Assembly: GCA_903907955.1 (NCBI GenBank) | Contig: CAIVPZ010000071.1 | Coordinates: 1 to 64,000, forward strand | Source: an uncultured Acetobacteraceae bacterium | GTDB lineage: Bacteria; Pseudomonadota; Alphaproteobacteria; Acetobacterales; Acetobacteraceae | DNA length: 64,000 bases | Reading direction: 5' to 3' | Position numbers and translations under genes: made by a program | The notes under the pieces: generated by a model | Seen by the model: only the letters and a program-made list of their open reading frames with translations | Told to the model about the DNA's origin: nothing | Databases searched by the model: none | Shown here: piece after piece, positions 9,279-18,783 of the stretch | Position numbering within the stretch: the stretch's first letter is position 1 | Layout of the letters: each line of letters begins with the position of its first letter

Positions 9279-11312
9279 CTACTGTCCGGCCCGCGCCAGC
9301 TTCGGCAACATCGGCAGCAGGATCGACAGGTCGCGTTCAGCCTTGCACACCAGGTACTGGATGGCACGCAATCCGCTGCTGTCAGCTCCGCTGCTGTCAT
9401 CCTCGCTATCCCCCAGCGGCATCCCGTCCGCACCGAGCGGCAGGGCGACGAGGCCGAGATCGGCGTAGACTTCCAGGTAATCGTCTCCGGCCCGCCAGAT
9501 CGCCGGGTCGAGCCCTTCCTGGCGCGCCAGGTCGCGCAGCCGCCAGATCGCCGAGATGCGGTCGCTTTCGGCACCGACCGGATCGCCCAGCCCCAGCATC
9601 ACCCGCCCGGTGCGGCGGAACGGGATGCCGGCGCGATTGGCCTCGCCCCAGACGATGCCATCCGCCTCGGCCGGCGGGCTGGCGCCGAGCAGCCCGTAGC
9701 GCTGCCGGGCCTCCTCGCCCCATGCGAGGAAGCGTACCCGGCTGGGCCGCAGCAGACCCCACAACGCCAGCAGCGCCAGCACCACGGTGAACGCCACGCT
9801 GGCGCGCAGCGAGTTCGACACCGCCGGCGAGAGCACCACCTCCCACCATGAATTGTCGGCGAGCCAGCGCACATGCGGCTCGAAGGCGGCCAGGGCCAGG
9901 ATGCAGCCGGCGAGCGTCAGCAGCGGCCCGGCGACGGTGCCCTCCATCGGGCCGGAGAGCAGCCGTGCGTGGCGATAGAAGGCGTTGCGGAAGGGCGCGA
10001 TCAGCACGCCGGCCAGCACCAGCACGGCCGGGATCCACAGCGGCTCGCTCTGGGCGACGGTGAAGGCGGCGGCCAGCAGCAACAGGGCGATGGTGATGCC
10101 CCAGGCCAGGGTGACCCGCTGCGACATGGCCACCGCGCACACCATCAGGGCGCCGCCGATCAGGCTGGGCACGAACGCGCCGGCCTGCGCCGCCACCTCG
10201 GCGAAGTCGGGATCGATCCAGGAGAAATCGGGCCGGTGCTCCACCACGCCCAGGCACAGCAGCAGGGCGCCGCAGATGCTCACGGCGCCGGTGACCGCGG
10301 CGACCACGAAGTCGGGCTCGCTCCAGCGGGCGGTCGGCAGCCTGCTGCGCGGCGGCGGCGCCACGTGCAGCAGCGTGCGGCCACGCAGCATGATCTCATT
10401 GCCGGCGAACAGCCCGCCGGCCAGGAACAAAGGAATGATGTAGTAGTACAGCCGGAACACCACCACCGCGCCGAGAATCTGCGGGGGTTCCATGTAGGGC
10501 GACAGGCCGATCAGCATGGCGGTGTCGAACACGCCGATCCCGCCCGGGATGTTGGCGGCCAGCCCGGCAGTGTAGGAGGCGACATAGATACCGAGGAAGC
10601 GCAGGTAGTTCAGCCCCGGCGCCGCGGGCAGCAGCGTGTAGACGATGGAGGCGGTCACCGCCACGTCCACGGTCGCCAGCAGCACCTGCAGGATGGCCAT
10701 CCGCCAGCCCGGCAGATCGAGTTCGTGGCCGAACACCGTCCGCCCGCGCAGCAGGCGCGACAGGGTGATGTAGCCGGCAACGATCGCCCACAGCAGGCCG
10801 CCGATCGCGTGCATCAGCCACAGCGGCAGCCAGTTGCCGAAGAACGGCACCGCCTCCGGCTCGAAGAACAGCACGATGCCGCCCAGCACCATGCCGCCCA
10901 GCCCGAAGGTGAGGCTGCAGAACCCCACCACCTTGGCGATCTGCAGCGGCGTCAGCCCCCAGTGGGCATACAGCCGGTAGCGCACGGCCGCCCCGGAGAC
11001 CGCGGCGAAACCGAGATTATGGGCCAGCGAATAGGCGCAGAACGAGGCGAAGGCGACCTTGCCGTAACTCACCGACCGGCCGGCATAGTAGGTCCCGAGC
11101 CGGTCGTAGAAGGTCAGGATGCCGTACGACAGCAGGTTCCACAGGAAGGCGATCACCAGCGTGCGGGTGGGGATCGCTTCCAGCGCGCGCTGGATGTCCT
11201 CGATCCTGAGGTTGCGGAATTCCTTCTGCACGACGTAGATCGCGCCGCCGAGCAGCAGCAGGCCAAGCAGCGCCGGCAGGTGGCGCAGCAGGCGCTTCAA
11301 CGTATCGCCCAT
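9279..11312 (-). CDS. MprF-like membrane flippase with incomplete synthase domain
   Basis: The 677-residue product has an MprF layout at its N-terminus. An eight-span flippase region (residues 1-330) carries SLAHNLGFAAVSGAAVRYR, IPGGIGVFD and VVFRLYYYIIPL, and further hydrophobic spans run to about 510. The cytosolic part keeps only the first GNAT-like half of the DUF2156 synthase domain (GRVMLGLGDPVG and a second strand-rich block to about 620). It then ends in an unrelated Ser/Asp-rich tail. MprF makes lysyl- or alanyl-phosphatidylglycerol from aminoacyl-tRNA and flips it outward. Without the second GNAT half, aminoacyl transfer is doubtful. The gene sits 11 bases downstream of the lysyl-tRNA synthetase gene in the same direction. 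Confidence 0.8.
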   Translation of the reverse strand: MGDTLKRLLRHLPALLGLLLLGGAIYVVQKEFRNLRIEDIQRALEAIPTRTLVIAFLWNLLSYGILTFYDRLGTYYAGRSVSYGKVAFASFCAYSLAHNLGFAAVSGAAVRYRLYAHWGLTPLQIAKVVGFCSLTFGLGGMVLGGIVLFFEPEAVPFFGNWLPLWLMHAIGGLLWAIVAGYITLSRLLRGRTVFGHELDLPGWRMAILQVLLATVDVAVTASIVYTLLPAAPGLNYLRFLGIYVASYTAGLAANIPGGIGVFDTAMLIGLSPYMEPPQILGAVVVFRLYYYIIPLFLAGGLFAGNEIMLRGRTLLHVAPPPRSRLPTARWSEPDFVVAAVTGAVSICGALLLCLGVVEHRPDFSWIDPDFAEVAAQAGAFVPSLIGGALMVCAVAMSQRVTLAWGITIALLLLAAAFTVAQSEPLWIPAVLVLAGVLIAPFRNAFYRHARLLSGPMEGTVAGPLLTLAGCILALAAFEPHVRWLADNSWWEVVLSPAVSNSLRASVAFTVVLALLALWGLLRPSRVRFLAWGEEARQRYGLLGASPPAEADGIVWGEANRAGIPFRRTGRVMLGLGDPVGAESDRISAIWRLRDLARQEGLDPAIWRAGDDYLEVYADLGLVALPLGADGMPLGDSEDDSSGADSSGLRAIQYLVCKAERDLSILLPMLPKLARAGQ

Positions 11313-11323
11313 TCCGGCCCCCT

Positions 11324-12907
11324 TCAGGACGACGCCCCCGCGAGCGCGTCCTCGATCAGCCGGATTGTCTCGGCAATGCCGTAGAGCACCACGAACTGGC
11401 CGAAGCGCGGCCCTTCCTGCTGGCCGAGCAGCACCTGGTACAGGCAGCCGAACCAGGCGCGCAACTCGGGGAAGGGGTGGCGCTTGCCCACCTCGTAGAT
11501 GACGGTCTGGATGGTCTCTCCGTCGGCATCCAGCGGCAGGGCGCGCAGCGATTCGGCCAGGTCGGCCAGCGCCGCGCGCTCGAACGGCGCGGGTTCGCGG
11601 AACTGCTTCTTCGGCCGCACGATCTCCCGGTAGTAGGCCAGCGCGTATTCCACCAGCCCGGCGAGGAACGGCATGCCCTCGGGGGTGGCGGCCGGGTTGT
11701 AGCGGCGGATGAAGCCCCACAGGATATCGGGCGTCTCGGCATTCGCCACGCTGGCCAGGTTCTGCAGCATGGCGAAGGACAGCGGCGAGTGGGCTTCCTG
11801 CGGCACTTCGCCGGCGTGGATGTGCCAGGCCGGGTTGACCGGCCGCTCCGCCGCGTCCTGGCCGTGCGCTTTCAGGGCGTTGGCCAGGTATTCGTCCACC
11901 GCCTTGGGGATCACGTCGAAATGCAGCCGCTTGGCGCGTTGCGGCTGGTTGAACATGAACTGCGCCAGGCTCTCCGGCGGGGCGTAGCGCAGCCAGTCCT
12001 CCACCGACAACCCGTTGCCGCGGCTTTTGCTGATTTTCTGCGCCTGCTCGTCGAGGAACAGTTCATAGGTGAAGCCGGCCGGCGGCTCGCTGCCCAGGAC
12101 GCGGCAGATTTTCCCCGACAGGCGCACGCTGTCGATCAGGTCCTTGCCCGACATCTCGTAGTCCACCCCGAGCGCGTGCCAGCGCATCGCCCAGTCGGCC
12201 TTCCATTGCAGTTTGGTCCGGCCGCCGGTCACCAGGGTCTCGAACGCTTCTCCGGTGTCGGGGTCGCGCCAGACGATGGTGCCGGCAGCCGGGTCGCATT
12301 GCTCGACCTTGACCTGCATGACGATGCCGGTTTTCGGGTGGATCGGCAGGAACGGCGAATAATTCGCCTGCCGCTCGGCGCCGAGGCTGGGCAGGATCAC
12401 CGCCAGCACCTGGTCATGCACCGCCAGCACCCGCAGCAGCGCGGCGTCGAACCGGCCGCTGGCATAATAATCCGTCGCCGAAGCAAATTCATAGTCGAAG
12501 CCGAACGAATCGAGGAACCCCTGCAGCCGGGCGTTGTTGTGGGCACCGAAGCTCGCATGCGTGCCGAACGGGTCGGGTATGCGGGTCAGCGGCTTGCCCA
12601 GGTGTTCCGCCAGCATGTCGCGGTTCGGCACGTTGTCCGGCACCTTGCGCAGCCCGTCCATGTCGTCGCTGAAGGCGAGCAGCCGCGAGGGCAGGCCGGT
12701 CAGCGTGGTGAAGGCATGCCGCACCCAGGAGGTGCGGGCCACCTCGCCGAACGTGCCGATATGCGGCAGGCCGGACGGGCCATAGCCGGTTTCGAACAGC
12801 GCCGCGGACTTGCCGCTGCGGGCGAGCCGCTGGGCGACCTTCTGGGCTTCTTCGAACGGCCAGGATTTCGGTACGGCCTGCGCCGCGGAGGAGAGGGCTT
12901 CGGACAT
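11324..12907 (-). CDS. lysS: Class I lysyl-tRNA synthetase
   Basis: This 527-residue class I enzyme charges tRNA-Lys. It has the HIGH-equivalent HIGTFGE near residue 45 and the KMSKS loop KISKSRG near 290, within the class I LysRS-specific context [16 protein letters not shown]. Many alphaproteobacteria and archaea use this class instead of the class II enzyme. I chose ATG 12907 (MSEALSS) because homologues begin close to the WPFEEA block; a start 51 bases further upstream is possible. Neither has a clear ribosome-binding site. The divergent helicase gene begins only 63 bases away, so the promoters overlap. It precedes the MprF-like gene, which would use Lys-tRNA as donor if active. Confidence 0.93.
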   Translation of the reverse strand: MSEALSSAAQAVPKSWPFEEAQKVAQRLARSGKSAALFETGYGPSGLPHIGTFGEVARTSWVRHAFTTLTGLPSRLLAFSDDMDGLRKVPDNVPNRDMLAEHLGKPLTRIPDPFGTHASFGAHNNARLQGFLDSFGFDYEFASATDYYASGRFDAALLRVLAVHDQVLAVILPSLGAERQANYSPFLPIHPKTGIVMQVKVEQCDPAAGTIVWRDPDTGEAFETLVTGGRTKLQWKADWAMRWHALGVDYEMSGKDLIDSVRLSGKICRVLGSEPPAGFTYELFLDEQAQKISKSRGNGLSVEDWLRYAPPESLAQFMFNQPQRAKRLHFDVIPKAVDEYLANALKAHGQDAAERPVNPAWHIHAGEVPQEAHSPLSFAMLQNLASVANAETPDILWGFIRRYNPAATPEGMPFLAGLVEYALAYYREIVRPKKQFREPAPFERAALADLAESLRALPLDADGETIQTVIYEVGKRHPFPELRAWFGCLYQVLLGQQEGPRFGQFVVLYGIAETIRLIEDALAGASS

Positions 12908-12970
12908 CGGCCGCAAGCTATGGACGGGGGATGCCTTGGTCAATCGGGCCACAGTCATATAGTGCAACCC

Positions 12971-15781
12971 ATGACCGAACGCGCCCGCCACGGAACCCCG
13001 ACTCCGCGCATTCTGCTGCCCGAGGCGCCTGCCGTGGTGGCCGGAGTCGGCCGCGCCGCCATCGTCACGTCCGACGGCGAAATGCTGGATTTGCCCGCGG
13101 CCGACGCGGTTGCCCTGCTGCGCACGCTGCCGCCGCCGTTGCTGGTGCACGCGCCGGCGACGCTGCGCCGGCTGGGATTGCGGGCGATGCCGTGTTTCGA
13201 CCTGCTGGAGCTGTTCGCCTTCGTGCTGCCCGCCCGCGGCGCGGCACCGACTCCGCGCGGCCTGGCGCTGGCGCTCGACATCCCGCCGCCCGGCCTCGGG
13301 CTTGCCGCGGCGGCGGCGCTGCTGCCCGATCTGGCGCAGGCGCTGCTGGCGCGGCTGGCGGCCGGGCGCGACCTGCCGCTCAATCGCGAGGCGGGCGCGC
13401 TGGCGCGGCGCCTGGGTCAGGCCGGCTGGGCCTGGGCGGAGCTGGTGGAAGCCGCCCTCGCCGGCCAGCCGGCTGGCGCGGGGGGCGATCCGCTGCGGGT
13501 CTGGCGCCGGCTGCCGGACTGGGAGGAGGCGGCGCCGCTGCCGCCGCCCGCCTGCCACCCGGTGCCGCCCGCCGAGGCGCGCCAGCGGCTGGCCGCCATG
13601 CTGGGGCCGGGCGCCGAGCAGCGGCCGGGCCAGTCCGACTACGCCGCCGCCGCCGCCGCCGCCTTCGCCCCGCGCGAGACCCGCGGCGATCCGCATTTCG
13701 TGCTCGCCGAGGCCGGCACCGGCACCGGCAAGACGCTCGGCTACATCGCCCCGGCCAGCCTGTGGGCGGAGCGCAACAAGGGGGCGGTATGGATTTCCAC
13801 CTTCACCCGCCACCTGCAGCGGCAGGTGGAGGCGGAACTGGCCCGGCTGCACCCCGACCCGGTCGAGCGCCGCCGCCGCGTGGTGGTGCGCAAGGGGCGC
13901 GAGAACTACCTGTGCCTGCTCAATTTCGAGGACGCGGTGAACAGTTCGGCGCTGTCCGGCGCCGCCGTGCCGCTTGGGCTGGTGGCGCGCTGGATGCTGT
14001 CCACCGCCGACGGCGATGTTCAGGGCGGCGACCTGCCAGGCTGGTTTTCCGAGCTGTTCGGCAGCGGGCTGGCCGCCGGGCTGGCCGACCGCCGCGGCGA
14101 GTGCATCCACGCCGCCTGCCCGCACTGGCGGCGCTGCTTCGTCGAGCACACCATCCGCCGCGCCCGCGGCGCCGAGCTGGTGGTGGCCAACCACGCGCTG
14201 GTGATGGCGCAGGCGGCCTGGGGCGGCATCGACGACAACACGGTGCCGGTGCGCTACGTGTTCGACGAGGGCCACCACGTCTTCGATGCCGCCGACGGCG
14301 CCTTCGCCGCCGAATTCTCCGGCATCGAGGCGGCCGAGCTGCGCCGCTGGCTGCTCGGCGCCGAGGGCGGCCGGTCGCGTGCCCGCGGCCTGCGCCGCCG
14401 CCTCGAGGAGCTGGTGGCCGCCCGCCCGCCGCTGGAGGCGCCGCTGGAGGCCGCGTTGCAGGCCGCCGGCGCGCTGCCGCCGCCGGGCTGGTCGGCGCGG
14501 CTGCATGAGGCAACGCCGGAGCTTGCGGCGGTCGAGCCTGGCCGGCGGAACCCTTCGGAGGCGCTTCTTCGGGTCGCCCGCCGGCAGGTGCTGGCGCGCA
14601 CCCAAAGCGGGGCCGAGGCCGGCACCCGCAGCAGCGACGAATGCGATCTTTTCCCGGCCGGGCCGGAGCTGGCGGCAACCGCCGATGCGCTCGGCCGCGC
14701 GCTGGCGCGTCTTGCCGCGCCGCTGCGGACCCTGGCGGACCGGCTGGCGGCGCGGCTGGACGACGAGGCCGAGGAACTGGACGCTGCGATGCGCAACCGG
14801 ATCGAGGCGGCCTGCCGCTCGATCCGCCACCGCGCGCTCGACCGCCTGACCGCCTGGCAGGAGATGCTGCGCGGCGTCGCCGCCGACCCGCCGGCGCCGG
14901 GCACCAGGCCGCAGCAGGTGATGTTCCTGCGGCTCGACCGCCGCGACGGGCGCGAGGTCGATGTTGGCCTGCACCGGCACTGGCTCGACCCCACCGTGCC
15001 GTTCGCCCTGTCGCTCGCCCGGCCGGCGCAGGGGCTGCTGGTGACTTCGGCCACGTTGCGCGACGCCGGCACCGGCGACCCGGAGGCCGAATGGGCGGCG
15101 GCGGAGGCGCGGGTGGGCGCCATGCATCTGCCCTCGCCGGCGATCCGGGTGGCGGTGGCCAGTCCGTTCGACTACGCCGGGCAAACCCGCGCCTTCGTGG
15201 TCAACGATTTGGATTCGCGCAATATCGTTGCCCTGGCGGCGGCCTACCGGGCGCTGTTCCTGGCCGCCGGCGGCGGCGGGCTCGGCCTGTTCACCGCCAT
15301 CGCCCGGCTGCGCGCCGTGCATGCCCGCATCGCCCCCGCTCTGGAGGAAGCCGGCATCCCGCTGCTCGCCCAGCATGTCGATCCGATGGACAACGCCACC
15401 CTTGTGGACATTTTCCGCACCGAGGAAGCAAGCTGCCTGCTCGGCACCGATGCGATGCGCGACGGCGTCGATGTGCCGGGCCGCGCGCTGCGCCTGGTGC
15501 TGTTCGAGCGGGTGCCCTGGCCGCGCCCGGACATCCTGCACCGCGAGCGGCGGGTACACCTCTCGGGCGGCGATACCGCCGGCTACGACGACCGCATCGT
15601 CCGGCTGCGGCTGCGCCAGGCGTTCGGCCGGCTGATCCGCAGCGCCACCGACCGCGGCGTTTTCGTGCTGCTCGACCGGCAGACGCCGACGCGACTGCTA
15701 TCGGCGTTTCCGCCGCAGACGGTAGTGCGCCGGGTGGGACTCGCGCAGGCGGTTGCCGAGACCCGGGCGTTTCTGGAATAA
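12971..15781 (+). CDS. DinG/XPD-like ATP-dependent DNA helicase
   Basis: A 936-residue superfamily 2 helicase. Walker A (EAGTGTGKT) lies near residue 248 and the Walker B/DEAH-type box reads FDEGHH near residue 432. Between them are four cysteines (YLCLLN near 315, then [14 protein letters not shown] near 378-389) spaced like the Fe-S cluster of DinG and XPD. Motif VI-like [10 protein letters not shown] appears near residue 885. Such enzymes unwind DNA with 5'-3' polarity during repair of R-loops and damaged forks. The N-terminal 200 residues are Ala/Pro/Leu-rich and unlike E. coli DinG, possibly a degenerate exonuclease-like or regulatory domain. No SOS box was seen in the 63-bp shared promoter. 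Confidence 0.9.
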   Translation: MTERARHGTPTPRILLPEAPAVVAGVGRAAIVTSDGEMLDLPAADAVALLRTLPPPLLVHAPATLRRLGLRAMPCFDLLELFAFVLPARGAAPTPRGLALALDIPPPGLGLAAAAALLPDLAQALLARLAAGRDLPLNREAGALARRLGQAGWAWAELVEAALAGQPAGAGGDPLRVWRRLPDWEEAAPLPPPACHPVPPAEARQRLAAMLGPGAEQRPGQSDYAAAAAAAFAPRETRGDPHFVLAEAGTGTGKTLGYIAPASLWAERNKGAVWISTFTRHLQRQVEAELARLHPDPVERRRRVVVRKGRENYLCLLNFEDAVNSSALSGAAVPLGLVARWMLSTADGDVQGGDLPGWFSELFGSGLAAGLADRRGECIHAACPHWRRCFVEHTIRRARGAELVVANHALVMAQAAWGGIDDNTVPVRYVFDEGHHVFDAADGAFAAEFSGIEAAELRRWLLGAEGGRSRARGLRRRLEELVAARPPLEAPLEAALQAAGALPPPGWSARLHEATPELAAVEPGRRNPSEALLRVARRQVLARTQSGAEAGTRSSDECDLFPAGPELAATADALGRALARLAAPLRTLADRLAARLDDEAEELDAAMRNRIEAACRSIRHRALDRLTAWQEMLRGVAADPPAPGTRPQQVMFLRLDRRDGREVDVGLHRHWLDPTVPFALSLARPAQGLLVTSATLRDAGTGDPEAEWAAAEARVGAMHLPSPAIRVAVASPFDYAGQTRAFVVNDLDSRNIVALAAAYRALFLAAGGGGLGLFTAIARLRAVHARIAPALEEAGIPLLAQHVDPMDNATLVDIFRTEEASCLLGTDAMRDGVDVPGRALRLVLFERVPWPRPDILHRERRVHLSGGDTAGYDDRIVRLRLRQAFGRLIRSATDRGVFVLLDRQTPTRLLSAFPPQTVVRRVGLAQAVAETRAFLE

Positions 15782-15937
15782 CCCGTGGATGCAACGAGCA
15801 CGCATTCCGTTCGCCCGCCGCCCCGGGGCGGTGCCACGGCCGACCCGCCGGTCCGCCGCGCCATATGCGACGCATTGTAACCAACCGGCGAGCCGCAGTA
15901 TGCATGCGGGCCGCCGTGGTCGGCAGGGGAGGTTGGC

Positions 15938-16552
15938 GTGAACGATCCAGATACACAGTTCATTGCGGATTGGCTGGCGCAGTCGGTGACGGCGACTCAG
16001 GCCTTTGCCGCCGACGCCGAAGCCGCCGGCACGCTGCTGGCCATGGCCAACGCGATCACCACGGCGCTGCGCCGGGGCGGCAAGCTGCTGATCGCCGGCA
16101 ATGGCGGCAGCGCGGCCGACGCGCAGCATATCGCCGCCGAGTTCGTCTCGCGCATGAACTACGACCGTGTCCCGCTGGCCGCGATCGCCCTGACCACCGA
16201 CAGTTCGGCGCTGACCTCCATCAGCAACGATTTCGGCTTTGTCCATGTCTTCGAGCGCCAGGTGCACGCTCTGGGCCGTCCCGGCGACGTGCTGCTGGGA
16301 CTCTCCACCTCCGGGCGCTCGCCGAATGTCATGCTGGCGCTGCGGGCGGCGCGCGGCCGCGGCATGGTCACCCTCGGCTTCGCCGGGGCGCAGGGCTTCA
16401 CCGCCACGCCGGGCGGTCCGGCCGGGGAGAATTGCGACCACCTGCTGCGCGCGCCGTCCACGGTGACGCCGCTCATCCAGCAGATTCACATCATCGCCGC
16501 CCACATCGTCTGCTCACTGGTCGAGCGGGCGATGTGCCCCCGGGTAGCCTGA
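15938..16552 (+). CDS. gmhA: Sedoheptulose-7-phosphate isomerase GmhA
   Basis: The 204-residue SIS-domain protein has [20 protein letters not shown] and [10 protein letters not shown], the phosphosugar-binding segments of GmhA. It converts sedoheptulose 7-phosphate to D-glycero-D-manno-heptose 7-phosphate, the first step to ADP- or GDP-heptose for surface glycans. Translation starts at GTG 15938 with GGGGAGG upstream. The stop codon TGA is the first base triplet of a palindromic repeat, and the next gene encodes later steps of the same pathway. The kinase step (HddA or HldE) is not in the window. Confidence 0.93.
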   Translation: MNDPDTQFIADWLAQSVTATQAFAADAEAAGTLLAMANAITTALRRGGKLLIAGNGGSAADAQHIAAEFVSRMNYDRVPLAAIALTTDSSALTSISNDFGFVHVFERQVHALGRPGDVLLGLSTSGRSPNVMLALRAARGRGMVTLGFAGAQGFTATPGGPAGENCDHLLRAPSTVTPLIQQIHIIAAHIVCSLVERAMCPRVA

Positions 16553-16677
16553 GAGTTTGTGAATGAAAGCCCGCGGCGCTCGGTTCTTGCCGGAAACGCT
16601 CAATGATATCAGCGGGCTTTCATTCGCAAATTCGATTGCTTCACAATCTCTGAGAGTTTGTGGATGAATGCCCACGA
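16550..16677. repeat. Palindromic intergenic repeat, copy 2, between gmhA and the heptose gene
   Basis: The element begins as TGAGAGTTTGTGAATGAA, in which TGA is the gmhA stop. A perfect 14-bp inverted repeat (16561-16574 with 16612-16625, GAATGAAAGCCCGC) encloses 37 bases; outer bases TTTG/CAAA extend the stem. The head sequence TGAGAGTTTGTGGATGAATG then recurs at 16651-16670, so the element carries one and a half units, and the extra half overlaps the start region of the following gene. It closely matches copy 1 at 857-961. Confidence 0.85.
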
Positions 16678-17968
16678 CGCGCCGGATCACGGCGTGCGTT
16701 CGGCGACCATCCGGCAATGCGCCGTGCTGGTCGGCGGGCTGGGCACCCGGCTCGGCGACCTCACGGCCACCACGCCGAAGCCCATCCTGCCCTGCGGCGA
16801 CCGGCCCTTCCTGGCCTGGCTGCTGCGCGAGTTCATCCGCTTCGGGGTGGAGGAATTCGTGCTGCTGACCGGCCACCTCTCCGGCCGGTTGCGCGAGAGC
16901 CTTGCCGGCATCGCCGCCAGCCTGCCGCACACGGCGTCGGGTCCGGTGTCGATCGTGGTCAGCGAGGAGCCGGAGCGGGCCGGCACCGGCGGCGCGCTGC
17001 ATTACGCGCGCGACCTGCTGGATGAGCGGTTCCTGCTGTGCAACGGCGACTCGCTGTTCGATTTCAACATCGCCGCCCTGCTGGCCGCCGCCGCCCGCGA
17101 TCCCGGCGCGGTGCTGGGGCGGATCGTGCTGCGCCGGCTGGAGGATGCGCAGCGCTACGGCGTGGTGGAGACCGACGGCGAGGTGGTGCGGGCTTTCCGC
17201 GAGCGGCCGGCGGCCGGCGGTCCGGCCCCGGGCACCATCAACGCCGGGATCTATCTGTTCGATCGCCGGGTGCTTGACCATCTGGCGCCGGTCTGCTCGC
17301 TGGAGCGCGACGTTCTGCCGGGGCTGGCGGCGCGCGGCGTGCTGCGCGGCACGGTGGCGGACGGGTATTTCGTCGACATCGGCATCGCCGACGACCTGGC
17401 GCGGGCACGGCGGGACCTGCCCGGTCGGCTGCACCGCCCGGCGCTGTTCCTTGACCGCGACGGCGTACTCAACATCGACCATGGCTATGTCGGCACACGG
17501 GACCGCTTCGAGTGGGTGCCGGGCGCCATCGAGGCGGTGCATCGGGCGGTCGCCCGCGGCTGGCACGTCTTCGTGGTGACCAACCAGTCAGGGGTGGCGC
17601 GCGGCCACTATGACGAGGCCGCGGTGCACGCGCTGATGCGCTGGATGGCCGGGCAACTGCGTGCCGCCGGCGGCACGATCGACGACTGGCGCTACTGCCC
17701 CACCCACCCGGAGGCGACGGTGGCGGAATATCGCCGCGCCAGCGACTGGCGCAAACCGGCCCCCGGCATGCTGCTGGACCTGATCCGCAGCTGGCAGCTC
17801 GACCCGGCGCAGGCGGTCATGATCGGCGACACCGAGAGCGACATGCAGGCGGCCGCGGCGGCCGGCGTGCGCGGCCGGCGCTTCCCCGGCGGCGACCTGG
17901 CCGCGTTCGCCGATGCGGCGGTGCGGGACCTGCGGTCCGGCGATCCCGCCGGCGCGGCGCCGGGCTAG
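16664..17968 (+). CDS. Fused heptose-1-phosphate nucleotidyltransferase and heptose bisphosphate phosphatase
   Basis: This 434-residue two-domain protein is a natural fusion. Residues about 10-245 are a sugar-1-phosphate nucleotidyltransferase (LVGGLGTRLGDLTATTPKPI, then the metal-site NGDSLFDFN), most like HddC-type heptose guanylyltransferases. Residues about 255-425 are a HAD phosphatase of the GmhB type: FLDRDGVLN, FVVTNQSGVARG, zinc-region Cys/His around YCPTHPE, and GDTESDMQAA. The phosphatase makes heptose 1-phosphate, which is the substrate of the transferase. I annotate ATG 16664; a TTG at 16658 and a GTG at 16694 are alternatives. The first two lie inside a palindromic repeat and lack a good ribosome-binding site. 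Nucleotide specificity (GDP or ADP) is inferred. Confidence 0.85.
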   Translation: MNAHDAPDHGVRSATIRQCAVLVGGLGTRLGDLTATTPKPILPCGDRPFLAWLLREFIRFGVEEFVLLTGHLSGRLRESLAGIAASLPHTASGPVSIVVSEEPERAGTGGALHYARDLLDERFLLCNGDSLFDFNIAALLAAAARDPGAVLGRIVLRRLEDAQRYGVVETDGEVVRAFRERPAAGGPAPGTINAGIYLFDRRVLDHLAPVCSLERDVLPGLAARGVLRGTVADGYFVDIGIADDLARARRDLPGRLHRPALFLDRDGVLNIDHGYVGTRDRFEWVPGAIEAVHRAVARGWHVFVVTNQSGVARGHYDEAAVHALMRWMAGQLRAAGGTIDDWRYCPTHPEATVAEYRRASDWRKPAPGMLLDLIRSWQLDPAQAVMIGDTESDMQAAAAAGVRGRRFPGGDLAAFADAAVRDLRSGDPAGAAPG

Positions 17969-18138
17969 CCGGTGATGCCGCGCCGGATGGTGAATCGACG
18001 GGATCGACGTGGCGCTGCGGCTGCTGAACGCCGCATGCATGACGCCCTGAGAAGGATGAGGCGCTGCCACAAATCCCTGGCAGGGCTTTCCTTTGCCCTG
18101 CGCCAAGGCCCCTGCCCCACTTCCTCATGGTCCGGATA

Positions 18139-18546
18139 TCAGCGTGACGCCGAGTCGAACGACTTGGCGATACTGGAAATTTGTTTGAAGACCTGATCAT
18201 AGACCGCCTTCAAGGTGGTCATGGTCTTCAGTTCGGCGTTGATCGGATCGGTCAGGGTCTTCGTCGCGTCATCGATCTGTTTCTTTTGACCATTGTCTTT
18301 CGGATTCAGGCCGAAATCACTGCCTTCGAAAACATCCTTGCAGGCATCAAGTGTATCGATATACGAATCCAGTGCCTTCTTCATGATCAGAAGCTTTTTT
18401 TCAAACTCGTCCCGCACGGCCCGTGCCTCGTCACGGACCTTGATGTAGGAACTTTCCTCCTTCGCAATATCTCCCGGAAGTTTAGGAAATCGTGCGTCTT
18501 TCCCCAGAATCTTGATGGCTGCCGCTTTGGCTTTGTCGAAGTCCAC
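18139..18546 (-). CDS. Hypothetical helical coiled-coil protein, 135 residues
   Basis: I do not recognise this protein. It is rich in Lys, Asp, Glu and Ala and predicted by eye to be almost entirely helical, with heptad-like stretches (RDEARAVRDEFEKKLLIMKK). It has no signal peptide or membrane span. The start is GTG 18546 with AAAGGAAA upstream, which is a strong ribosome-binding site. Base composition is visibly lower in GC than the surrounding genes, like the DUF4422 gene next upstream. Together they look like an acquired segment between sugar-nucleotide genes. A role in polysaccharide assembly is only a guess from position. Confidence 0.6.
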   Translation of the reverse strand: MDFDKAKAAAIKILGKDARFPKLPGDIAKEESSYIKVRDEARAVRDEFEKKLLIMKKALDSYIDTLDACKDVFEGSDFGLNPKDNGQKKQIDDATKTLTDPINAELKTMTTLKAVYDQVFKQISSIAKSFDSASR

Positions 18547-18698
18547 GGTGGTTTCCTTTGTTTCCTGTCAGCTTCTCGCCCGCCGCCGCTCCTTCGCCCG
18601 TCCGGGTGCGAGACAATGACCCCGCGTCACGCCGCCACGCAAGCGGCGGAATGCGCGGCGTCCTGTCGGTTCGTTACCCCACAGGCACCAAGATAAGG

Positions 18699-18742
18699 CC
18701 AGGGCGCTGCCCTGGACCCGCAAGGGGGCAGTGGCCCCCTTG
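18699..18742. repeat. Double-hairpin REP-like element
   Basis: Two adjacent perfect palindromes occur: CCAGGGC-GCT-GCCCTGG at 18699-18715 and CAAGGGGGC-AGTG-GCCCCCTTG at 18721-18742, joined by ACCCG and followed by ACCCCAT. This GC-rich paired layout is like the extragenic REP/BIME elements common in this order. It lies in the 236-bp gap between the helical protein and the DUF4422 gene, and could also act as a terminator. A half-like relative occurs at 22083-22105. Confidence 0.65.
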
Positions 18743-18783
18743 ACCCCATTCCGCAAAATCGCCCTCGCGGCAGGCGCCGAAGA

